DNA of 64,000 bases from Streptomyces davaonensis JCM 4913 (lineage in GTDB: Bacteria; Actinomycetota; Actinomycetes; Streptomycetales; Streptomycetaceae): NCBI RefSeq assembly GCF_000349325.1, contig NC_020504.1, positions 2,576,053 through 2,640,052 on the forward strand. The letters run 5' to 3'. The stretch's first letter is position 1. Each line of letters opens with the position of its first letter. The notes beneath the pieces were generated by a model. That model did not search any database. It was given only the letters and a program-made list of their open reading frames with translations, and had not been told where the DNA came from. Shown one piece after another: positions 51,816 to 58,605 of the stretch. The position numbers and the translations under genes were made by a program.

Positions 51816-53053
51816 GTGCCACTCGTTTCCGGACGAACAGGATCGAAAGAGACGGGAAGTGCGGTCAGTCCGCACAGGATGCTGATCTGGCGCCAGCGCA
51901 ACTCATCGGGCGGGATGGCCAGTTGAAGGCCGTCGCAGCGGCCGAGCAGCGCTCCGAGTGCCGTCGCGGCGAGCATCCGGGCCAGCGGCGCGCCGAGGCA
52001 GTAGTGGATGCCGTGCCCGAAGGCCAGATGGGGGTTGGGGTCGCGCCGGACGTCCAGGGTGTCGGAGTCCCGGAAGGCCTCAGGGTCCCGATTGGCCAGG
52101 GACAGCCCGATGTTGACGACCGAGCCGCGGGGGATCACCGTCCCGCCGATGACAACGTCGTCTACCGCCACGCGCAGCGAGGACTGCCCCGCGGAACCTT
52201 CGTACCGCAGCAGTTCCTCCACGGCGGAGGCCAGCAGCGTCGGGTCCTCGCGCACCATGACGAGCTGGTCCGGGTGGAGCAGCAGGGTGAGCAGTCCGTT
52301 GCCGATCAGATTGGTGGTCGTCTCATGCCCGGCGACCAGCAACAGCACGGCCAGGCCGATGAGTTCGTCGTCGTCGAGGCTGCTGTCGCGTTCCTGCGCC
52401 ACGATGAGGGCGCTGAGCAGATCGGGCTGCTCGTCGGGCGCCAGGTCCGGTCGTACGGCGGCGCGCTTGGCGGCGACAAGCCGGGTGAAGTAGGCGCGCA
52501 GGCGGCGCGAGCGCTCCTCGCGGGTGCGGGGTCCGGCGGCGGTGGACAGGGTGCGCGCGGCCCAGGTGCGGAAGGTCTCCCGGTCCCGGGTGGGCACCCC
52601 GAGCAGCTCGCAGATGATCAGCACGGGCAGCGGGAAGGCGAGGTCGGCGATGATGTCCGCCCGCCCGGTGGGCGCGATGGCGTCGAGGAGTTCACCGGTG
52701 ACGGACTCGGCCCTCGGCGCCAGCGCGTTGATCCGGCGGCGGGTGAAGCCGTGCGAGACGAGTCCGCGCAGCCGGGTGTGGTGCGGCGGGTCGTTGTTGG
52801 CCATCGGGGAGTAGGCGTTCGCGGTGTCGACCGCGTGGCCGAGACGTCGCGGGTCGTTGGAGAGCCCGGGGTCGCGCAGGGCCTGGCGGGCCTCGGCGTA
52901 CCGGGAGATCAGCCAGTACGTGAAGCCGCTCTCCTCCCGCACCAGGCGGACCGGTGGTTCGGCGCGCATCCGCAGGTGGACCGCGTCCGGTTCCGTGAGC
53001 AGCCGATACGGGCTGAAATCGAGCAACGGTTCGAGTTCCGGCTGAGTCTGCAC
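51812..53053 (-). CDS. Cytochrome P450
   Basis: 413 residues, class I bacterial P450. I-helix AGHETT (241-246), ExxR E280-R283, heme loop FGHGIHYCLG with ligand C352. No ferredoxin gene beside it. First gene of a nine-gene operon; divergent from the LuxR regulator, with a dre-like site in the 283-nt gap. Presumably hydroxylates the scaffold. Confidence 0.93.
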   Translation of the reverse strand: MQTQPELEPLLDFSPYRLLTEPDAVHLRMRAEPPVRLVREESGFTYWLISRYAEARQALRDPGLSNDPRRLGHAVDTANAYSPMANNDPPHHTRLRGLVSHGFTRRRINALAPRAESVTGELLDAIAPTGRADIIADLAFPLPVLIICELLGVPTRDRETFRTWAARTLSTAAGPRTREERSRRLRAYFTRLVAAKRAAVRPDLAPDEQPDLLSALIVAQERDSSLDDDELIGLAVLLLVAGHETTTNLIGNGLLTLLLHPDQLVMVREDPTLLASAVEELLRYEGSAGQSSLRVAVDDVVIGGTVIPRGSVVNIGLSLANRDPEAFRDSDTLDVRRDPNPHLAFGHGIHYCLGAPLARMLAATALGALLGRCDGLQLAIPPDELRWRQISILCGLTALPVSFDPVRPETSGT

Positions 53054-53255
53054 CTTTTCCCCCTGAGCCGACCGACCCGATCACCCTCGCACCGTGGCCG
53101 GAAGGTGTCGTCCGTCCCTGGACCGGATTTGCTTCTCAGACTGGAGGTTGAGGCTCCGACTCCGACTCCACCGGCCGTCACCTGGGGCGACGAAGCCGGG
53201 CTCGGATGTCGCTAGATCTTTGCGGCGACCTATCAGTAGTCTGCAAGACGAGACG

Positions 53256-53271
53256 AGTGGTCCAGACCATC
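53256..53271. promoter_or_regulatory. DasR/GntR-type operator (dre-like)
   Basis: AGTGGTCCAGACCATC: arms TGGTC and GACCA around CA, 12 of 16 positions matching the DasR consensus. In the 283-nt divergent gap, 66 nt upstream of the LuxR start. The gap otherwise holds no gene I can support. Same type as 44906. Confidence 0.6.
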
Positions 53272-53336
53272 GGTCGTGGCCGTTTCCCGTGTGTCTGTCT
53301 TCGGGATTCATGCACTCATGGGGGTTATTTCACAGC

Positions 53337-54032
53337 ATGACGAACACAACTGGGGCTGACTGTATACGGGTCCTGATCTGCGACCCGCGCCATCTGATGC
53401 GAGCGGGGATGGTCAGCGTCCTGGAGAGAGAACCGGACATCAGCGTGGTGGGCGAAGCCCTCGACGGCCGGGAGATGCTCGCCGCGGTGCAGAGCCTGCG
53501 CCCGCATGTCGCACTCATCAACCACGACGCCGACGCCGTGGACGGCATCGCCATGGCCCGCAGTCTGCGGAGAATGGCCCCGGACAACGCGCCGGGCGTC
53601 CTCATGCTCAGCTCCCGCACCGAGCAGGCGGAGCTGCTGTCGGCGCTGAAGGGCGGGGTGCGCGGCTTACTTCCGGGCAACTGCGATCCGCGGACCCTGC
53701 CCGCCGCCATCCGTGACATCGCCGGCGGCGCGATGGTCCTGAAGTCGCCGAACGCCGTGCAGCTGATCGGCAGACTGCTCAACCGCTCGCCCGAGGTGTC
53801 CGCCTCCGCCGGCTCCGGGCAGCTCGCGCTGCTCACCACCCGGGAGCGCGATGTGCTCTCACTCGTCGCGAACGGCCACTCCAACCTGGTGATCGCCAAG
53901 ATGCTGTCGCTGAGCGAGGCGACGGTCAAATCGCACCTCTATCACCTGTGCCAGAAGCTCGGCCTGCGCGATCGCACCCAGGCCGTGATCCTCGCGTACG
54001 AGACGGGTCTGGTCCGCCCCTGCGCGGCCTGA
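53337..54032 (+). CDS. LuxR-type pseudo-response regulator with a TTA codon
   Basis: 231 residues from ATG 53337. Receiver fold but degenerate: acidic pair is C15-D16, phospho-acceptor position is N62 (LINHDADAVDG), conserved Lys position is G114. So not activated by phosphorylation; like RedZ/JadR1-type atypical regulators it may sense a ligand. C-terminal LuxR helix-turn-helix about 164-208 (TTRERDVLSLVANGHSN). Codon 111 is TTA (53667-53669), implying bldA dependence. Likely pathway-specific regulator of the flanking operons. Confidence 0.9.
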   Translation: MTNTTGADCIRVLICDPRHLMRAGMVSVLEREPDISVVGEALDGREMLAAVQSLRPHVALINHDADAVDGIAMARSLRRMAPDNAPGVLMLSSRTEQAELLSALKGGVRGLLPGNCDPRTLPAAIRDIAGGAMVLKSPNAVQLIGRLLNRSPEVSASAGSGQLALLTTRERDVLSLVANGHSNLVIAKMLSLSEATVKSHLYHLCQKLGLRDRTQAVILAYETGLVRPCAA

Positions 54033-54040
54033 TCGCACCC

Positions 54041-54087
54041 CTGAGGGCGGTACCGGCGGCCGCGACCACCGCCGGCACCGCCCTCAG
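54041..54087. terminator. Long bidirectional hairpin between LuxR and FAD-oxidoreductase genes
   Basis: 19-nt arms (54041-54059 and 54069-54087) pair at 18 of 19 positions around a 9-nt loop; left arm begins CTGAGGGCGG, right arm ends CCGCCCTCAG. It overlaps the last codons and stop of the oxidoreductase gene (54084-54086). Terminates both convergent transcripts. Confidence 0.8.
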
Positions 54088-55256
54088 CCCACGGCCGGAA
54101 GCAGTTCGGCCGCGTCGACATGGCTCACCGCCACCGACAGGAAGGCGCTCGCGGATGCCTGATCGCTCGCTATCCATCGGGTGAACTCCAGCCGCTGCTC
54201 GGTCACTTCGAGTTGTGCGGTGTCCAGTGCGGTCCGGTAGCGCGGCTCCATCAGCCGGCGGTGGCCCCCGGCGTAGCGGTCCAGCGCGGCCGCCAGAACC
54301 CGGTCGTCGTGCAGTCCGGCGCCGACCGACTCGGCCAGCAGCGCCGCCTGTTCGAAGGCGTCGCTGATGCCCGTCCCGGTGATGGAGTCCTTGTGGCATC
54401 CGGCGTCCCCGACCAGGACCCAGCCAGGACCCGTGACCGTACGGAGGTGGTTGAGCTGGCTGCCGGTGCCCCGCAGCCGCTCCACCCGCCGTGCCGACAG
54501 GGCGCGTTCGGCCAGTTCGGGGGCGGTGGTCCGGATGGCCTCCCGATAGGCGCGGTCCGCGTCCCGCCGGACGTCGGCGAACTCCGACTGGGGGAAGTAG
54601 GCGGCCACCAGGGTCAGTTCGTCATGGGTGCCGACCACGCCGATGAGCCGTCCGGTCCGCTCGTACACCTCGAACTGTGCGGGCAGCCCTTCCCAGTAGC
54701 CATAGTAGACACAGGTGCGCGGCGCGTCCTGCCGCTGCACCGCCGCCCCGCACAGGCCCGCCAGCGTCGAGCGCATCCCGTCGGCGCCCACCACGAGACG
54801 GGCCCGCACCTCGCTCTCGCCCCGGCCGGTCCCACAGCGCACCCCGGTCACCCGGTCGCCCTCAGTGAGCACTCCGGTGACGGCGCACCCCTGCCGGAAC
54901 TCGGCCCCGGCCGCCACGGCCGCATCGATCAGCATGCTGTCCAGCACGTACCGGCGCGGCGCGTACACCGCATCGATGCCCTCCTCCACGGGGACCGGCC
55001 CGGCGAGCCGGACGTCCTGGAGCGCGTAGGAGATCCGGCGCACCGGCGGACACCCGGTCGCCACCAGCCGGTCCAGCAGCCCCCAGCGCCTGAGCAGCCG
55101 CAGTCCGGGCCGGTGGATGTGCTGGGTGGAGAGGGTGTCGCTGGGGAAGGCCGCCCGGTCCAGCAGCAGGACCCGGTACCCGGCCCGCGCGAACAGCAGC
55201 GCGGTCGAGGCACCGGCACTGCGCGCACCGGCCACCACCACGTCGTAGGACTCCAT
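54084..55256 (-). CDS. FAD-dependent oxidoreductase (halogenase/monooxygenase class)
   Basis: 390 residues. FAD-binding VVVAGARSAGASTALLFARAG, DG motif VVGADGMRSTL, GD motif VLVGDAGCHKDSITGTGI. PHBH/geranylgeranyl-reductase class A flavoprotein fold. No WxWxIP halogenase motif, so halogenation is unlikely. Last gene of the TOMM operon, 21 nt after SagB1. Tailoring oxidation of the product is inferred. Confidence 0.88.
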   Translation of the reverse strand: MESYDVVVAGARSAGASTALLFARAGYRVLLLDRAAFPSDTLSTQHIHRPGLRLLRRWGLLDRLVATGCPPVRRISYALQDVRLAGPVPVEEGIDAVYAPRRYVLDSMLIDAAVAAGAEFRQGCAVTGVLTEGDRVTGVRCGTGRGESEVRARLVVGADGMRSTLAGLCGAAVQRQDAPRTCVYYGYWEGLPAQFEVYERTGRLIGVVGTHDELTLVAAYFPQSEFADVRRDADRAYREAIRTTAPELAERALSARRVERLRGTGSQLNHLRTVTGPGWVLVGDAGCHKDSITGTGISDAFEQAALLAESVGAGLHDDRVLAAALDRYAGGHRRLMEPRYRTALDTAQLEVTEQRLEFTRWIASDQASASAFLSVAVSHVDAAELLPAVG

Positions 55257-55277
55257 GAGTTGAGTGCATCCTCCTGT

Positions 55278-56789
55278 TCAGAAACCGGCTCGCAGGGGCA
55301 GGTGCGGATCCGTGCGGTCCGGTGCGCGCGGGCCCACGGTCACCAGCACCAGCGGCTGGAGCGGGCCCGGGGTCAGTCCGAGAGCGGAGCGCAGGCGCTC
55401 CGGGTCGAAGTCGCAGTGCACATGGCTCTCCAGACCGGCGGCCGCGGCGGCCAGCGCGATCCGCTGCGCCGCGGCACCGGCCGCGATGTTCTGCGCCCGG
55501 TACCAGCGGTCCCCGTGGCGCTCGACCCCGGTGCACGGATCGCCGCAGGGCGCCAGGACCGCGGTGGCGGTGCGGCATTCGTCGGCCAGCATGGGGCTCT
55601 TGGCCGCGGCGAGCACGTCCGGTACGGCGTCGGCCCGCCGGGTGCCGATCAGCGCGTGGGCCACGGCGTCGTAGAGGTAGGCGCCGGTCTCCACCTCGGG
55701 GATCCGCTGGACGACGCCGGCGAGTTGGACCGGGATCCCGGCGGCCACCGGTTCGCCCGCGGCGGGGAGCAGGGCGGCGAGCGTCCGCTCGGGCACCGGG
55801 GCCGGGCGGAATCCGTACGCCGTGCGGCGGCCCGGGAAGCCGTCCGTGAGGGCGGAGACGGCGGGGGGCAGGGGGTGGCGGGGGCCGTCGGGGAGCGGCC
55901 ATGAATTGGCCGTGGGGGCGCCGAAGTCCCCCGGTGCGGTGCGGTGGATGGCGGCGTGCAGGGCGGTGGCCTCGGCCAGGGCGGGCAGCTCGGTGATGGG
56001 CATGGGTTCGGGCCGGGCGGCGGGCACTTCGCCGTGCCAGCGCTCGCAGGGCAGTGCGGGCGGGGCGTCCGGCCGGTGCAGGGTGATCACCGCGAACACG
56101 CTCTCCGCGAAGGAGGCGAGGCCGAGGAGTTCGTCCAACGCACCGTCCTCGTAACGCAGATGGACGGTCGCCGTCAGCCCCGTCGCCTCGGCGGCGGCCA
56201 CCGCCTGCGCGGTCGCCACCCCGACGTCGAGGCTCTGGAGGCGGTAGCCGAAGACTCCGTACTTGGCCATGTTGCGCCACAGCACGCTACTCAGCAGCAG
56301 GACGAACTCCGGGCGCTGGGCCGGTGGTTCGGCGAGCAGGGGTGTGATCAGGTGCCGACCGTCGCCCTCGCGCAGGTTCTCCAGGCTGTGGTGGACGGGG
56401 TCGTAGTGGGAGAGCCCGGCGGGGAGGCCGTCCAGGGCGGGGTGGGCGAGGTAGAGCTCCACGGGATAGCGGGAGCCGGAGGCGGCGGCGGTGCGGCCGG
56501 GCGAGAGGAGCATCCGGCGGGCGGCGGGGCTGCCGAGGCCGAGCGGCATGATGCCGCTCATCCAGCGCATCCGGGTCAGGCCGCCCGCCCGGTGCAGCAG
56601 CCAGGACAGGCGCCGCAGCGGATCCGCGTCCCGAGGCTCCGGACGGTCCGGCAACGGCCGGCGGACCGCCGACGGGTAGCGCTTGTGGACCGGCGGAAGC
56701 CGGAGCGGATCGGCCGCGGGGAGCGCGTCCGGTGGCTGGTGGCCGGAGGCGAGGTACTCCAGGGCGGCGGAGGCGGTCGAGGTGGTCAT
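55278..56789 (-). CDS. SagB-type peptide dehydrogenase 1 (two nitroreductase-like halves)
   Basis: 503 residues from ATG 56789 (ATGA overlap with the small ORF). FMN nitroreductase-like SagB family: SGSRYPVELYLAH, LLLSSVLWRNMAKYGVFGYR, then a second degenerate half with VETGAYLYDAVAHAL and AGAAAQRIALAAAAAGLESH. Oxidises thiazolines/oxazolines to azoles in TOMM peptides. Pair with SagB2. Confidence 0.9.
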   Translation of the reverse strand: MTTSTASAALEYLASGHQPPDALPAADPLRLPPVHKRYPSAVRRPLPDRPEPRDADPLRRLSWLLHRAGGLTRMRWMSGIMPLGLGSPAARRMLLSPGRTAAASGSRYPVELYLAHPALDGLPAGLSHYDPVHHSLENLREGDGRHLITPLLAEPPAQRPEFVLLLSSVLWRNMAKYGVFGYRLQSLDVGVATAQAVAAAEATGLTATVHLRYEDGALDELLGLASFAESVFAVITLHRPDAPPALPCERWHGEVPAARPEPMPITELPALAEATALHAAIHRTAPGDFGAPTANSWPLPDGPRHPLPPAVSALTDGFPGRRTAYGFRPAPVPERTLAALLPAAGEPVAAGIPVQLAGVVQRIPEVETGAYLYDAVAHALIGTRRADAVPDVLAAAKSPMLADECRTATAVLAPCGDPCTGVERHGDRWYRAQNIAAGAAAQRIALAAAAAGLESHVHCDFDPERLRSALGLTPGPLQPLVLVTVGPRAPDRTDPHLPLRAGF

Positions 56790-56998
56790 GAAGCCTCCTG
56801 TGAGGGACGCGGGGCGGTCGAAGTGGTCACGCAACTCGCCCCGTCGCGACGCAAGGCGGCCGAAGAAGCCACACGGCCAGCCCCCTCGCGACCCAAGGCA
56901 GCCGAAACAGCCACACGGCCAGCCCCAACACGACCCCAGGCAGCCGAGGGTGACGCGTGGCCCGCCCCCTCGCGGCGCAAGGCAGTCAACGAGGTCAC
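56786..56998 (-). CDS. Small repetitive ORF coupled between the two SagB genes (candidate peptide)
   Basis: 70 codons. GTG 56998 overlaps the SagB2 stop (GTGA) and its stop overlaps SagB1 start (ATGA), exactly as real operon genes do here. It encodes four imperfect 14-15-residue units of the form SAAL-x-REGAGR-V-A, ending in SCVTTST, a cluster of residues that YcaO enzymes can cyclise. Against it: codon third positions are only about two-thirds G/C, well below neighbours, and the region could be a non-coding tandem repeat. No match to a known precursor leader. Not in the usual ORF call because of its size. Confidence 0.35.
   Translation of the reverse strand: MTSLTALRREGAGHASPSAAWGRVGAGRVAVSAALGREGAGRVASSAALRRDGASCVTTSTAPRPSQEAS
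56790..56994. repeat. Imperfect 42-45-bp tandem repeats between SagB genes
   Basis: About four degenerate units, recognisable by the plus-strand motif AAGGC(A/G)GCCGA followed by CCACACGGCCAGCCCC. The unit is a multiple of three throughout. The repeats fill the gap between the two dehydrogenase genes and underlie the peptide repeats of the small ORF. Confidence 0.75.
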
Positions 56999-58605
56999 GC
57001 GGCCCTCCAGTGCGGGACGGGCAGCAGGCAGCGCTCGTCGGCGCCGGGGGTGCCGAGCGCGATCTGGAAGACCGGCTCGTGGCCCGGCGGCAGGCGCAGG
57101 GCGCGGGCCAGCGGTCCGGCGGCGTACCCGTTGTGGATCCGCGCGGCCAGCCCGGCCCCGGCGCTCAGCACGCACAGCCGCTGCGCGACCACCCCCGCCT
57201 CGTGATGCAGCACCCTGAACCCCCGGTCACCGAAGGTTACTTGGGCCGGGCGAGCGGGCACCGACAGGAACACCACGGCGTTCACCGTCCGGTAGTCGAT
57301 GTTGGCCGCCTCCAGACCGAGGTCCATGGGCCGGGCGGGACCGAGGTGCCGCAACCCGTGCGGGGTCACCTCGTGCAATCCGTTCTCGACCCCCGTGAGG
57401 TCGACCGCCCACAGGTGGGCCGTGACGGGCGGCGCGGAACCCTCCGGCACGGCGTCCGAGGCATACGGCGCGAAGGCCGGCAGGACCGCGTCGAGCACGG
57501 CCTCGACCGGCACCGGCCGGGGCTTCGGGTGGAACGCCGGGGCACCCGAGGTACGCCGGCGCAGCAAGTCGGCGAGTTCTCCGGCCGGGACGGGCGCGGC
57601 GGTCGGGGGCTCCTCGTAAGGCAGCCGGGCGAAGGACTCGGTGTCGGTGAGCCGTGCGGCGGCATCCAGCTCGACGAGGTCCGCGAGCGCGCCGACGCCG
57701 GTGGCGGGAGGCGCCGGGCGGCCGACCGGAGGGAGCACCGACAACTCCGCCTCGGGGCCGGGAGAAGCCGGCCGGCCGACCCCAGGCGGCACCGACAACT
57801 CCGCCTCGGAGCACTGCCGTACGGCTTCCCCCCGCCCCGCGGACAGCGGCAGCACCGCCGCGACGCTCTCCTCCGGACGCGCGACACCGAGCAGCCGCTC
57901 CAGCACCCCGTCGAGGAACTGGTGCCGCAACTGCCCCCGTAGGCCGAGCGCGCCCGCGACCATCAGCGCGTTCCCGGCCACCAGACCCGTCTCCTGCGCG
58001 CACAGCCGGTAGGCGTAGGCGCCGTACCGGAAGGCCGTACGCCAGAAGACCGTGGACAGCAGCAGCGCGCCCACCGCGTCGTCGAGGTCCGTGCCGAGCG
58101 CCGCGCCGAGCAGGGCGCGGAAGTCCCCGGCCCGCAGCAGGACCAGTGTGTGGTGTGCCGGGTCGTAGGCGTAGACACCCGCGGGGAGTCCGTCGTGGCC
58201 CGGGGTCCACAGATAGGTCTCGACCGGCGCGAAGCAGCGGGCTGAGGGGACGGCGCGGTGGTAGGGCCAGCGGGCGGTGGGGCCGAACTCGGTGCGCAGG
58301 ACGCCGCAGGTGTAGTGGAGGAGCGCCGAGTGGAGGGCCGCGGTCGGCACGACCCGTCCCCCGGCACTCTCTCCGAGACCCCGGCTCAGCGGGCCGAGCG
58401 TCCGGGGCGGCGACGGCAGCGGATACCGGGGCAGCGAGCCGTGGCGGGTGAACCGCTCCGGTTCCCGCGGCCCGCCCTCCCGCCCTCCCGGCCCCTGCCC
58501 GATCAGGCCGGCGTAGTCGTGCAGGGAGCGGCGCCAGTACCGTGCGCCGGGCGGCTCGGGGGCCCGGTCGAGCCCTTCGATGGCGGTCATCCGCGCAGTC
58601 CTCAC
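56995..58605 (-). CDS. SagB-type peptide dehydrogenase 2
   Basis: 536 residues from GTG 58605 (GTGA overlap with YcaO). SagB family: YPLPSPPRTLGPLSRGLGES, ALHSALLHYTCGVLRTE, LLLSTVFWRTAFRYGAYAYR; second half with ANIDYRTVNAVVFLSV and VVAQRLCVLSAGAGLAARIH. Between halves is a Pro/Val repeat (AELSVPPGVGRPASPG, AELSVLPPVGRPAPP). Only distantly like SagB1, so the two may act as a heteromer or one may be structural. Confidence 0.88.
   Translation of the reverse strand: MRTARMTAIEGLDRAPEPPGARYWRRSLHDYAGLIGQGPGGREGGPREPERFTRHGSLPRYPLPSPPRTLGPLSRGLGESAGGRVVPTAALHSALLHYTCGVLRTEFGPTARWPYHRAVPSARCFAPVETYLWTPGHDGLPAGVYAYDPAHHTLVLLRAGDFRALLGAALGTDLDDAVGALLLSTVFWRTAFRYGAYAYRLCAQETGLVAGNALMVAGALGLRGQLRHQFLDGVLERLLGVARPEESVAAVLPLSAGRGEAVRQCSEAELSVPPGVGRPASPGPEAELSVLPPVGRPAPPATGVGALADLVELDAAARLTDTESFARLPYEEPPTAAPVPAGELADLLRRRTSGAPAFHPKPRPVPVEAVLDAVLPAFAPYASDAVPEGSAPPVTAHLWAVDLTGVENGLHEVTPHGLRHLGPARPMDLGLEAANIDYRTVNAVVFLSVPARPAQVTFGDRGFRVLHHEAGVVAQRLCVLSAGAGLAARIHNGYAAGPLARALRLPPGHEPVFQIALGTPGADERCLLPVPHWRAA

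Noticed and set aside
54084-55256. Flavin-dependent halogenase
   Set aside because: FAD motifs fit, but I see no WxWxIP motif, so a halogenase call is unsupported.
56790-56994. CRISPR array
   Set aside because: Repeats are imperfect, contiguous and without unique spacers, and no cas genes are present.
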